From the NCBI GenBank assembly GCA_005656395.1, contig SRSI01000014.1:372001-436000 (forward strand): 64,000 bases of DNA. The letters are read 5' to 3'. Positions 22,154 through 32,536 of this stretch are shown here, piece after piece. The notes under the pieces are model-generated. The model was given only the letters and a program-made list of their open reading frames with translations, was not told the DNA's origin and did no database searches. Position numbers and translations under genes: made by a program. Source of the DNA: Strongyloides papillosus (lineage: Eukaryota; Nematoda; Chromadorea; Rhabditida; Strongyloididae). The first letter of the stretch is position 1, and every line of letters begins with the position of its first letter.

Positions 22154-22882
22154 TTAGTTACAAATAGCGTCTTTCATACGACATCTTTCTCTTGAATGCC
22201 CATTTCTGGCACAACATTGACATCTTATACCTTTAGAACTTACATACGCTATAACATTATTTAATTTTGGATTCGCAGCTTCATATTCTCTACTAAGTTC
22301 TACCAATCTTTTTATAGTAACATTTTCCTCTTTACTAGCAATTATAAACTTCTTTGCACCTTCGTCTCTCAGCCCATTGACAAAAACTGTACCAATAAAA
22401 CCATCTTTACCACCTTCCCATTTATCAAGATCGCACTCTCTAGCCTTAGAACATAACCGGGAAGCAAATTGTCTAACATCTTCATCTACTTTCTTTTTTG
22501 AGTTCATTAACTCTAATCTTGATACCATAGCACAACCTTTTTTTCTACCATATAAATCATTAAGGATTTCATTTAATTTGACAAGTGACGTGTCCTTCAA
22601 TTTGACAGGTTCCAACTTGGCTTTCACTTCAGCGAAAGCTTTTGGGCCCATGTCTCTTATAAGAACAAGTCTTTGCTGAGCTTCATCTGTAATACCAGCC
22701 ATAGCTAAAGCGACATCAAGTCTTTCCAACCAGTTCTCAATCCTCTCTTTGGCAGCATCGAATTCACCAATACCTTGAACCATTTTCTCTGTAGCCATGT
22801 TTGATAAAACAGTTCCTCCTGGCAATTCAGCTGTTCCTGTACTTGACTGCGACACCTTTGATTCTTGAGTCCCAAACGCCAC
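22154..22882 (-). CDS. Gag of E2
   Basis: About 242 codons starting at the LTR edge with GTG (no ATG is present at the start; the first codons coincide with the putative primer-binding site). The middle has a gag-domain composition; one complete CCHC knuckle (CQCCARNGHSRERC) lies near residue 222. TAA at 22154-22156 falls between the first two cysteines of a second knuckle. Because the LTRs are identical, the element moved recently, so this stop is either a very recent mutation or tolerated by recoding. Confidence 0.8.
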   Translation of the reverse strand: MAFGTQESKVSQSSTGTAELPGGTVLSNMATEKMVQGIGEFDAAKERIENWLERLDVALAMAGITDEAQQRLVLIRDMGPKAFAEVKAKLEPVKLKDTSLVKLNEILNDLYGRKKGCAMVSRLELMNSKKKVDEDVRQFASRLCSKARECDLDKWEGGKDGFIGTVFVNGLRDEGAKKFIIASKEENVTIKRLVELSREYEAANPKLNNVIAYVSSKGIRCQCCARNGHSRERCRMKDAICN

Positions 22883-22994
22883 TTTAATGACTATTAATGG
22901 GAGACATTTTTATTAAATAATCTAAGATATAAATAGAAATATTACATATATAAATTTAAATATAATTTATAAATATTTATATTTTATCACCACA
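22883..22994 (-). repeat. 5' LTR of E2
   Basis: Identical copy of 18917-19028. The second ATAAG follows at 22995-22999. Confidence 0.9.
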
Positions 22995-24797
22995 ATAAGT
23001 TTCCAAGTTGATTTGGTCATTCTTTATCATTTCAGTAAGTTCATCTTTACCATTACAAGATTCATGAATGAAATTTATTTCTTTTAATATCTTATCACTC
23101 CCTCCCTCGTTCGCAGAAGTGCAGCGCGATATGTAGTCAGCAATGCAATTTTGTGAACCTGGAATGTAGATTATCTCCGTAACATATTGTTTGATAGTAC
23201 ATAATAGTTCCATATGTTTGGGTTGTGTAATACTTTTTGAATTTAATAGAGATTTTAATGGACGATGATCGCTATGTACATACAACGTTTTACCACATAC
23301 GAGATCCTTGAATGTTTCGACACCAACAGATATAGCTTTCAACTCTAAGTACGTAGGGCTCCTTGCCTTTAAACATTTACCAAGTATACAGCAAAAATGT
23401 CCAAGAATTAGTCTTTCAGAATCTTGTTGTTGATAGATATATCCGCCGACAGCGATACTTGATGCATCTACTACCATGATTAAAGGCAAGTCATCCTTTC
23501 TTAAATGTAAGTATGGTTTTTCAAGTAAAGCTTTAATCAATTCATCAAATTTCATCTTATTAGCATCAGACCATATAATTTTATCATTTTTATCACCTTT
23601 GCATGATATGTACACATCTCTTGTCATTAAATCCCAGTCTTTAATAGTAATTTTGAAATAACATAAACTTTGAAGAAATTGATAAAGTTGAAACTTCTTC
23701 TCCGGAAACTTTCTTTTAGTTAACTTTAAAATTGAAACATCACTTGGTCTAACAATGTTACGTTCAAAAGTCCACGAAAGGTAATTAACACTAGTTTGCA
23801 AGAATTTACTTTTATCGATACTAAGTTTTACATTACATTCATTTAATTTACATAATAACATTTTGAGGATTTTGAGATGATGATCTTTTTCAAGACTAGT
23901 TAATAATATTATATCATCCTGATATACCTCTACCTGCATGTTTTTATCATCACAGTTTTTACAAAATTCCTCCAGAACCAATTCCATTGTTCTTTGAAAG
24001 ATTATTGGACTATTTACAGCCCCCTGTGGAAGTCTATTGTACGAATAAGTTTGACGATTGTATGTGAAACTGAACATATTATAATTGTTTGGATGAAGTT
24101 TTACTTGAAAAAAAGCTTGATGTAAATCTAATACCGATGCGTATGAAAATTCTCTAAGATGTTGTATTATTCTAAAGGCTGTATTTGGTTGATATGATAT
24201 TTTTACAGTTTTGTTATTAACTTCTCTAGCATCTAATAGTACACGCATCCGAGTGAATTCATTACCATTTTCATCATAAAACTTCTTGGGTGCATTGGAT
24301 TCTTTATCAAATTTTATGATTGGATAGAATGGTGACACTTCTACAACCTGACTTCTTGAGATTATATTATACTTTAGCATTTCATCAATGTTTGCTTGAA
24401 TGTCTTTTGATGTTGGAGCAGAATAGTACTTGATACCCAAAGGCTTAACATTTATCATCATTTGCTCTGGAGCTACATCTATACCCTTTCCACAGTCAAA
24501 ATCACTCTTTGGATTCAGGTTTGGTAATTCTTCTTTCAAGTGTATTTTGAAATTTCTTTCCATCTCACTTAATTCTGTATTTTTGACTTGACAATGAAAA
24601 ACATGTTTGAATTTAGACTTGTCTTTTGGTAATAACTCTTTATTTTCAAGATCAATAACAATGTTGAGATTCTTTAAAACATTTAAACCAATAATTCCAT
24701 CGAATTGTTGATACTTTTCATCTGAGATAAGTAGTTCATCAATAGCAGTTTGAAAACCTTCTAGTTCAATACATGCACTACCACTAAATCTTTTCAT
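22995..24797 (-). CDS. RT-RNase H of E1 (upstream half of split pol)
   Basis: About 600 codons from ATG 24797, in the same frame as the protease before it. RT: SVLDLHQAFFQV (motif A), RLPQGAVNSPIIFQ, VYQDDIILL (motif C, YQDD in place of the more common YVDD or YIDD). RNase H: MVVDASSIAVGGYIY, TYLELKAISVGVE, HSDHRPLKSLL, ADYISRC. The catalytic residues are all present. The reading frame runs a few codons into the E2 LTR, where it meets a stop at 22977; its true continuation is at 18916. Confidence 0.88.
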
Positions 24798-24938
24798 TTA
24801 GGTTCTTTTCCCAGATGTTACGATTTTAACTGCAGGCAACTCGTCCACATTTACAAATTCTTTCGCAATACACTTTGGAACTATCGTGGAGTCAGATCCA
24901 CTATCAATTAATCCATTAAAACAATAACCATTAATCAT
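24798..24938 (-). pseudogene. Aspartic protease of E1, ended by an in-frame TAA
   Basis: Short frame from ATG 24938 to TAA 24798-24800, too short for the ORF-length cut-offs normally used. It carries LIDSGSDSTIVPK, a retropepsin active site with Ser in place of the usual Thr (DSG). The TAA is followed directly by ATG and the RT frame with no shift. The ATG overlaps the gag stop as ATGA. Known: DSG occurs in active aspartic proteases. Inferred: either a fused PR-RT frame broken by one mutation, or a reinitiation arrangement. Confidence 0.7.
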
Positions 24939-25678
24939 AGCTTAACGATGAAGAAGTCTGACTTCTCTTCAACTTTCTTCTCTTTCAATGTGACCATTGT
25001 GACATTCTTTTTACACTCATTCACTTTGTGTCCTTTTTCACCGCATTTCAAACATAAGTTTAATCTTTTACGGCAATCATCATAGGAATGTCCTTTCTTT
25101 TTACAATAAGAACATGAGTTGGATTCGCTTCTTTGTTTCTTATGATCGTTTTTAACACTGTTGTGATGCATATTAATGGAACAAGCGATATCAGCAGCAG
25201 CTTCTTGAATTGATTTGTAATCCTTTCTACAATTCATTAATCTTTCTCTTGCTATTCTGTTTTTCTCTCCCAATTGAATGGTGAGGCGATCAAGTTGCCA
25301 ATTGAACAATTCATTTTCATCAGTAACACTAGAAGCACATTTAACCAATTCAGCAAATTTTAAAATTCCCTTTTCAACATCCTTAAATTCAAATTGAAAC
25401 GATAACAATCTACTTTGAGCAGTAGTCTTTGAAATTTGACCATTATATTTCTCTTTTAAATTGTTAACAAGTGCATTGTAGTTTGCAAATTCCTTTTCTT
25501 CTAAGAAGTCAAGACAGGCATCAGGTAATTGAATCATTAACATAGCTTGTTTGCGTGCATCATCTAGATTTTGACTATCAAGAAGTATAGTCATTCTTCT
25601 CAAGAATGGACCTATGTCCTTACTCATATCAGTATACTTTGGCAGTTCAATGTTCATTGTACCAGTAGTTGGATCCAT
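24935..25678 (-). CDS. Gag of E1
   Basis: 247 codons from ATG 25678. It begins MDPTTGTMNIELPKY and has a helical gag-like middle (LLSFQFEFKDVEKGILKFAE). Two CCHC knuckles, CSYCKKKGHSYDDC and CLKCGEKGHKVNEC, bind element RNA. No internal stop. Its TGA (24937-24935) overlaps the ATG of the protease frame. Confidence 0.87.
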   Translation of the reverse strand: MDPTTGTMNIELPKYTDMSKDIGPFLRRMTILLDSQNLDDARKQAMLMIQLPDACLDFLEEKEFANYNALVNNLKEKYNGQISKTTAQSRLLSFQFEFKDVEKGILKFAELVKCASSVTDENELFNWQLDRLTIQLGEKNRIARERLMNCRKDYKSIQEAAADIACSINMHHNSVKNDHKKQRSESNSCSYCKKKGHSYDDCRKRLNLCLKCGEKGHKVNECKKNVTMVTLKEKKVEEKSDFFIVKL

Positions 25679-25952
25679 TAGTCAGTGACAGTACAAGTGA
25701 ATTTCAACAATCAATATCAGTACAAGAAAATCCCTTTACAAGACAATCAGTAACAATATAAACAATTTTCAAGACGCTCAATAATCAGTAGCAAGAGATC
25801 CTTTTTGGCGCGCAATAGATACCAACTTCTATTATTTTTACACTTAACACTTTAAACAATAACAAGACAATTTGATGACGCTTTAAATCACGATAAAACA
25901 CTTTAATTTTTACTTCAGCTGTCCCAATACAAGTAAAAATTAGACAAAATGA

Positions 25953-26210
25953 AGTAAAAATTTTATTAAATATAAGACTGGAGTTTACTTCTAAAATAAA
26001 ACACAATCATACAACAATATTAATTACAAATTTAGGATAGTTAACGGTAATAATAATAAAATTTTTGGGGTATTTGTTAATGAAGAATAAGAAATCATAG
26101 ATTTTGAGTAGTGTTCACTATTTTGAAATAGATCCACTTTTAAATAGAAAAATTAGTCCCTTAAGGAAAATAGTAACGCGATGACACCAAATGTTTGATA
26201 TATCATTACT
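25953..26210 (-). repeat. 5' LTR of E1
   Basis: Aligns with 17540-17800. Reading on the minus strand it ends AATAAAATTTTTACT, then a leader of about 270 bp (25679-25952) without ORF follows before gag. A TTGGGACAGCTG block at 25913-25924 could be part of a primer-binding region. Confidence 0.7.
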
Positions 26211-27102
26211 CTTAATATCTCAAGAACGACAAAATGTATCAGTTCGATATATATCTCATTTGATAGATAATTTTATTCTACATAAAAGTTGTAAAAACAC
26301 TTTACTAAAAAAGTTTCATCTTGACATACTGTTTTTAAAAAAACACAAAAAATTTTTTAAAAAAATTTCCAAAGCGATTTTTTAGTACTTAAAGTTTCTC
26401 GATTTTCTTGGGATTATACTTAAAATGTAAGTTAAAGAGAAACTTAGATTAACTTTTTTCTTTTTTCCAATTTCCTTCTCTGAATCCTGAAATATCATTT
26501 TAAAATGTAAGAATTTAGATTTTTTTTGGTCATTCTCAAAAAAGTTCGAAATCTCAAGAATAAAACTTGAAATTTTAACTTTTTTTATTTTTACATTATT
26601 AGCATGTAAAACTATATATGCTTGGATAATTTCAGATAAAACGAATAACTTTAAGGGGGTCAAGAATTGCACACCAAAACACGTTTAGGTAGCTGTATAT
26701 CAAGAACGAGACTTCAGATTAAGATAATATTGCATTTTTTGAAATAAGCACAAAACGTTACATATATTATAAGATATAAAAAAGTTTCAATATTGAAAAT
26801 AATTTACACATCCTCGTTACTCCTCCAATATATGTTAGGATTTAATAAAACAATTTTTTTATACATATATTTTGAAAAATATTTTAATATAAAAACACTT
26901 TTATAAAAAATATGATCTGCAAATTGATTATGATCTGCCGAAGGCAGGTTTAAGGCTAGTCAATTAAAAATAATGAAATGATAAAAATAATTTATTTATT
27001 CAAAAGTTAAGATTATAGAAAATTATTAAGGTTAATAAATTTTAGTTTTTATTATCTATTTAGTAAAATAATTTACTTTCCAGGCTTTTTTTTCTATTAT
27101 AG
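26211..27102. other. AT-rich non-coding stretch
   Basis: Two low-complexity ORFs (26191-26385 plus, 26382-26672 minus) have no gene-like features. The phrase ATCAAGAACGA(G/C) occurs at both ends of the stretch in the same orientation (about 26218 and 26699). Nothing else was recognised. Confidence 0.45.
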
Positions 27103-27561
27103 TTATTTGTTTGGATTCATATCTTTAAAACGACAATAATAAATTTTTTCATTATTTCGCCATTCTTTTATCATACAATCATTTGGTAATTTTCTTGTAA
27201 AAAATTTCCCAGAATTCTCGTAAACATATTTAACTTTAATTCTATCTAAAAATATATAAATAATTTTTTTCTGTATTTATTTACCTCCACTTAGTATAAA
27301 AGAAATTGGAACATGCCCTATAGCAACAGTAATATTTTTACCACACGTATCAGTTTTTTTAGCAGGTTGACATATCGGGATACTCATTTCTGCAGTAACA
27401 TTTTCTACAACTGTTTTATTGTTGCTTTTACTTATAAGACACGCTGGTAATCCAACAGCTTGAACCTTATAAGAAGTAAAATCATTATTGCGGAGAACAA
27501 AATGAAAACTATTACATAATAATATATTTATATATGTAATTAATATTGTTAGAACTTTCAT
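27103..27561 (-). CDS. Two-exon small secreted protein, unknown family
   Basis: Exon 1 is 27561-27285, intron 27284-27246 (39 bp, GTAAAT...TTTTTAG), exon 2 27245-27103; the joined frame is 420 bp (139 residues plus stop). The start MKVLTILITYINILLCNS is a clear signal peptide. The mature part has cysteines (LPAC, IPIC, DTCG, PNDC, YYC) and N-glycosylation-type sites (NKT, NVT, NIT). Seen: both splice sites and continuous phase. Known: nematodes encode many small secreted Cys-containing proteins of this size, including transthyretin-like ones. Inferred: a genuine host gene. I do not recognise the family; the pattern only loosely recalls the transthyretin-like fold. Confidence 0.75.
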
Positions 27562-28060
27562 TTTGAATGTTTTACTTTATTATTTTTAAGTGTAATTTCC
27601 TTAAATACTAAAAATTACCATGCAAACTTGTTAGAGAATAAATATTTAAATTCTAAAAAATCAAAAAACAGTAAATATAATTACAAATAAATATTGATAT
27701 TATTTTCGGTGCAGATTATAAAAATTTCAGTATTACAGAAAACAGACTTTTATTAAAAAATCAAAATTTATAAAATTTTGTTTAGTAACAATTTGTATTA
27801 AAAAAAAGAGCAATTAACTCAATACGAAAACATATAATTATCAATAAAAACAGTAAAAAATAAACTTACAAGTATTAATTTATTACAACTGTAGAATATT
27901 AACTCTCGGCACTAAAAGGTAGCTTGCATAATGAAGTAAAATTTGTAAATAAGATTAAATTAGTAAATTGTTTTAAAATAGTTTATTTGAGATCTACATT
28001 TTACTTTGCTTTTTTTAAAAGTAAATATTGGTTCTCCAACAAATCAGTGTACGGCTTGTA
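27562..28060. other. Upstream intergenic stretch
   Basis: About 500 bp of AT-rich DNA between the secreted-protein gene and the element at 28063. It probably holds that gene's promoter, but no defined motif could be picked out. Confidence 0.4.
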
Positions 28061-28062
28061 TA

Positions 28063-29026
28063 CACAAAAAATAAAAAGGACAAATTTTGACAAATCTATC
28101 TATAATGCAAAAAAATGTCCCACCATTTTAAAAAATTGAATATTATTCAAATTTTATAAATATCAAGCGGCAGCAAAAATTTTAAAACGATGCAAAATAT
28201 TAGGTTGTCGCATACATTTTGCCGTTTTTTTTACAAAAATATATATGTATGACTTTTTAAATTAACGTGGCTTTTTTTTAATTTTGATATTTTTTATAAC
28301 ATTGTGCTCATTTTAGTTCCCAACTTGTTTTTTTATCTTTATTTTATAAAATACGTTATTAAAGTTTAATTTTGTTTGATGTTATAAATGTTTAAATAAA
28401 AATCACCAAATTAAACAATTTACTAGCAACAATAAGTTTAGAAATTTAAAAATTTTCTAACAATAATAATGTGAAAACTAATAATTATTTACTTACACAA
28501 AAGGTTATTAATTAGAAATTTTATTTTAGTTTTCGTTCTTATTTAAATTAAAATATGAAAAAGTTATTATTTTTACTATAAATAAACATCCATATTATTT
28601 ATAGGTTTTCATAAGTTTAATTTTTAAAGATGATCTTTAAAGACATTATAAAAAAATTTAAACTATCAAATATGAAAATTTCATATAAAAATATAATTTA
28701 TAATTGCTTAAACTATTGAAACATAAAAAAAACGTACTGTAATAAGTTAAAAATGTTTTTTTATGAAAGTGTTTGTAATTTTACTTAAAATTAAATTCTA
28801 ACCTTGCATTGTAAAATTTATTGTAGAAAACAACTTAAGTTTTAGAATAAAAAAAATTTACTAAAAAATAAAAATTTATTTTAACAATCCTCTAATTATT
28901 GTTTTAATTTTTATATACGAAATAGTTGAGGAAAAAATAGTCGCAAATCAAGAAAATTCAAATTTTTTGAGGTGGGACAAATTTGTTACATTTTATGCAA
29001 ACCTGGTCCTTTTTATTTTTTGTGTG
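28063..29026. mobile_element. TA-flanked MITE with CACACA ends (copy 1)
   Basis: 964 bp. Left end CACAAAAAATAAAAAGGAC; the right end read in reverse is CACACAAAAAATAAAAAGGAC. TA flanks at 28061-28062 and 29027-29028. The arms go on to the shared word TGTCCCACC. The interior has no transposase. A second copy lies at 60781-62430. A mariner-like end (TTAGGTTGTCGCATACATTT at 28202) is buried inside both copies. Confidence 0.75.
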
Positions 29027-29028
29027 TA

Positions 29029-29430
29029 GAATCTTTATATTTTGTTTAAATTTAGGTAATTATAAAACTTTTGACTCAATCGTATTCATTATTAAATTCT
29101 ACAAAAAACAATTTTAGAATTTTCTTCAACAATAATTACTATTCAAATAACTTATCATGAGTAGTTTTATCGTTGTTATATTCTCCAGTAGATGATTTAA
29201 ATGAAGCATTTAAAAATTTTTGGTGATTTACTGTAGATATAAAATTGGGAGTATGTATTGGTAGATTGGTAAGTGCTACGTCAAACAGCATGTTTGATGC
29301 AAAAAAAGAAATAAATATCATATATATAAGGTCTTTATTGTATTTTTTCAGTTCTTATAAAGTTTTAAGTTACTCATACTCATCATTATAAGGTGTTGTT
29401 AGCACCACATTAACAAATCAACGTAATTCT
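29029..29430. other. AT-rich spacer
   Basis: About 400 bp with only a low-value minus ORF (29139-29321). It may include the downstream side of the gag relic at 29432, but nothing is recognisable. Confidence 0.35.
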
Positions 29431-29431
29431 T

Positions 29432-30294
29432 CTACGATTTCATTAACTTTTCACCATCAGCAAAATTAAGTTCATACACATCAGCTTCCATCCGACTTTG
29501 TTTAGCTTCTAGATGTGTCGCAAATTTCTCCATTAAAGTAGCTTTGAGAGAGATATAATTCGTTTTAACAGATTCAGGTAAATATTCTATTTCCTCACGA
29601 ATCTGGTCTTCCAACGACAGCCATAAAACATCTCCCCAATCTTCTTCAGGAATCTTTTCAACCTAAACATAATTTGGAGATCTTTAATATAATGCTTGAA
29701 TAGACGTGGGTTGGTTTTCGAATATTTCGTAATGTTTGATAATATTCTGAGTGACGACGTAATACGTTGATTTGGTCCATAATTGATATAATAAGGCACA
29801 TAACTTGATTTATTATTGTTCATACCATAAGGAGTCTGGTATCCTCCCAGACCTGCAACCATAGGTGTACCCAACAATGGTATCTGATGACTTCCAACAC
29901 CTGTAGCAATAGGTGTATTCACAAACGGTAAATGTTGACTTCCTGCTATCGTAACAATCGGTGTACCAGGAGCAGTTGTTGTTACAGGAGCAATATTATT
30001 AATCTTACTAGCACTCATACTCTCTGAAAAATTACTTCTCTTTTTTCTCTTCTTAGAATCAACTTTCTTCTCACTATTTGCACTACTTCTTTTCACTGAC
30101 TTTAAGATTTTCCGACACTCCTCTATCAATCTCTTTGACCCAAGATTATACCGCTGAAGCACCCAGAACTTTTGAATAGCTAATCTCTCTAGCTCTTCCT
30201 CAGACCACGACTCCGACTCTTTCAAAGTTCTCAGAGTCACCAATAAACTTTCAATAGCTAACCTATCACTTCTCCACAGAGTGATATCTTCCAT
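29432..30294 (-). pseudogene. Retrotransposon gag relic with a frame break
   Basis: Read on the minus strand from ATG 30294. An N-terminal helical stretch (WSEEELERLAIQKFWVLQRY), a basic linker (KKVDSKKRKKRS) and a Gly/Thr/Pro linker with three degenerate repeats of the type TP(I/M)V(A/T)..G.H lead into a gag-like segment (NPRLFKHYIKDLQIMFRL). Near 29660 the frame shifts, and the gag domain goes on in another frame as IREEIEYLPESVKTNYIS to the stop at 29432. No protease, RT or zinc knuckle follows. On the 5' side TGGAAGAGCTTAAATT (minus strand, near 30355) could be a primer-binding remnant. Inferred: truncated LTR-element copy. Confidence 0.65.
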
Positions 30295-30452
30295 GCAAGA
30301 TAAAATTACCCAAAATTTTAATTCAGAGCCCTTCCAATTAAAATTTAAGCTCTTCCAGAATTAAAATTTTATTAAATAAAATGTCTCCTGGCCCATAATT
30401 ACAATAATATTAATAATATAGACATTAACATAAACGATATATAAATTATATA

Positions 30453-31355
30453 CAGGGTGGGCCAAAAGTCATGTCACAGTTGGATGGAACACATTATAAA
30501 TGTTATAACTTTTTTTGTAGTTGACATATTTAAATGATATTATACGCATATTGTAGAGGATGATTTATAGAATAATATATCACAAGATGGTTCTCAAGAA
30601 TAATCTTTACGAAAAGTTGTATTAAATTAAATAAAAATGTTTGTATTTTTGTTTATAAAGTACATCTTATAATATTTCAATTAATTAAAAAATAAAGAAT
30701 AGATGCTTAAAATGTTAGTTAAAAACATTTTTCTTCATAAAATATTTTGTTTATACAACATTAATTTCCTTAATATACTTCAAATATTTTTTATCGTTGT
30801 TACCTCTTTAAGAAAATATTCTACTGAAGAACGGACAAAAATAGTTCGTGATTGCTACATCAACAAGTATTTAATTGTTACAACTCAAAAATTATTCAAA
30901 ACCTATTACAATGTGACCCAAGCTTCGTCAAGACATGCATTATTAAGTGTTGTAAATCATTTCAAAGAGTTAAACAAAACAATTTAATAAGAGTAATATG
31001 TAATGTTTTATAATGAACAAGCTTGTGCAAGAAATTAAATGGTGATCATTTAAAAGATTACATTTTTCATACATAATTGCGTGAAATATTGACCTATTAC
31101 GAATTGTATCCATGTGTTTTAAACTTAAAAATAAGTTTAAATTGAAAAAAAAATTAAGAAATACTTTTTTTAAATGTAAAATATTAAGAAATTAAAAAAC
31201 TTTTTTTTAAGTTCATTCTTGAGAACGATCTTGTAATATATTATTCTCTAACAAATTCTCTACAAAATGCGTATAATACCATAAAAATATGTCACCTACA
31301 AAAAAAGTTATAAAGTGTTTTATTTCAACTGTGTCGTGACTTTTGGCCCACCCTG
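30453..31355 (+). mobile_element. Tc1/mariner-type element with CAGGGTGGG ends
   Basis: 903 bp with TA at both flanks (30451-30452, 31356-31357). Ends CAGGGTGGGCCAAAAGTCA and the reverse complement TGACTTTTGGCCCACCCTG. The inverted arms extend about 150 bp with good identity (shared block GATATTATACGCATATTGTAG against its partner). It carries a fragmentary ORF, so it is an internally deleted copy. Confidence 0.85.
30703..30987 (+). pseudogene. Transposase N-terminal HTH fragment
   Basis: The ORF's first 35 residues are low-complexity, but from 30817 on the block YSTEERTKIVRDCYINKYL, then TTQKLFKTYYNVTQASSR and VVNHFKELNKT, is typical of the helix-turn-helix domain (DUF4817-like) at the start of many invertebrate mariner-type transposases. 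It binds the element's ends. The ORF stops right after this domain and the catalytic domain is missing, as expected for a deletion derivative. Confidence 0.7.
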
Positions 31356-31357
31356 TA

Positions 31358-32534
31358 GTTACTTAATTTATTATTACAATTTGATGACCACATATTTTTG
31401 ATTACATTTCGATCAACCTCTATTTAACTGATTTTGGTATTTTGAATATCAAACTTTATTTGTAACATTAACAATCTTACTCTAATAACGTTTTTGTTGA
31501 GTTATTTATTGTCGAGTTTTAATGACTTTATTTCATTCTACCAACAAATTTTTATCAACAATTGTGTTGGTAATTTTTTTCATTCTACATGAATTTTCCT
31601 ATTTTTAATAAAATCTTGGGAAAATTTTTTGTTCAGTATTTTAAATGTAAAATTATATAAAAAATTCTGCTTGTCGACGATGAAAAATAAAAAAATAAAA
31701 AATTAACGATTTTTAAAAATTCACTTTTTGCTTATAACTTTGTAGGTATTAAATTTTTTTTATAATTATCTCTATATAAAAAATAACCACTTTTATTAAA
31801 TCTATATAATGAGCAAAGTTCAATAATCATCTTATGTTTCAATTTAAATGTACATTGAAAAAACTTTAATCCCGAGTGCACACGTTTTCATATTTTATGG
31901 AACTTAAAAGTATCTAAAATCGAGAAATTTTAGTAATTCAAAATACTTCTTAGGGGAAAATTGTTGTCTTTCTTTTGGCTATAAAACCATTTAAAAATCT
32001 TTTTTTAATCTTAAGATATGTTGAAAAAAATATATTCCATTTTCCAACACATTTTTGCATTTTGTAGTAAAAGAAGCAAAAAATGAATTATTAGGATATT
32101 TTATGTAGAAACATCTTTTCTTATGCATTTAAAATACTACATTTTGACCGATGAAATAGAATAACTTTAAGCTGAGTTATGATCAAATATATGTTGTCAA
32201 TTAATATTTATTACATTTTTTACAATACAAAGCTACATTGAAAGTGATTTTATAATAAAGATGCTCTACACAATCCTAACTTAAAGCTAATAAATTTTTC
32301 CAAGAATTGAACAAACTGAAAATTTCAAAGAAGATATTTACTGACAGCATTTGAATACTCTTGGTGCTTTTTCTAAAAATTAAAAATTTATATAGTTTAT
32401 TTATTACAACACTTAAAATCTACTACAAGTCAATCCAAAAAATTGTTTTTTTAATATCCTACCTTTTACCGCAAACAAAATAATATTAAAATCATATAAA
32501 ATTTCTTAAAACTACATTATTTTATTAAAAATTA
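31358..32534. other. AT-rich non-coding stretch
   Basis: About 1.2 kb between two TA-flanked elements. No ORF of note and no repeat recognised. Confidence 0.45.
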
Positions 32535-32536
32535 TA

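Larger units (their letters stand above)
18917..22994 (-). mobile_element. Young Mag-like Ty3/gypsy retrotransposon (E2) inside E1
   Basis: 4078 bp with two identical 112-bp LTRs (18917-19028 and 22883-22994) and a perfect 5-bp target duplication ATAAG (18912-18916 and 22995-22999). Read on the minus strand the LTR begins TGTGGTGATAA. Directly after the 5' LTR comes TGGCGTTTGGGACTC, which starts with TGG like a primer-binding site and is also the first gag codons. Compact size, very short LTRs and gag starting at the LTR edge resemble the Mag lineage. Identical LTRs mean a recent insertion. Confidence 0.9.
17540..26210 (-). mobile_element. Gypsy-type LTR retrotransposon (E1), split by E2
   Basis: LTRs of about 260 bp at 17540-17800 and 25953-26210. 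On the minus strand the order is gag (25678-24935), protease (24938-24798), RT-RNase H (24797-22995), then, after the inserted element E2, integrase (18916-17796). Excision of E2 plus one target-site copy (18917-22999, 4083 bp) leaves the pol frame in phase. Visible damage is one in-frame TAA between protease and RT plus the E2 insertion. The two LTRs differ at roughly a dozen sites by eye, so E1 is older than E2. Confidence 0.85.

Noticed and set aside
17535..26215. Target duplication for E1
   Set aside because: Flanks ATATA and CTTAA do not match; borders or flanks may have mutated.
26191..26672. Two overlapping ORFs right of E1
   Set aside because: Both are simple AT-rich translations; one starts inside the LTR.
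29139..29321. 60-codon minus ORF starting with a hydrophobic stretch
   Set aside because: Too short, no splice sites giving an extension, and next to degraded retroelement sequence.
30380..30430. Similarity of GGAGACATTTTATTTAATAA to the E2 LTR
   Set aside because: Short, AT-rich and in the wrong orientation relative to the gag relic; treated as coincidence.
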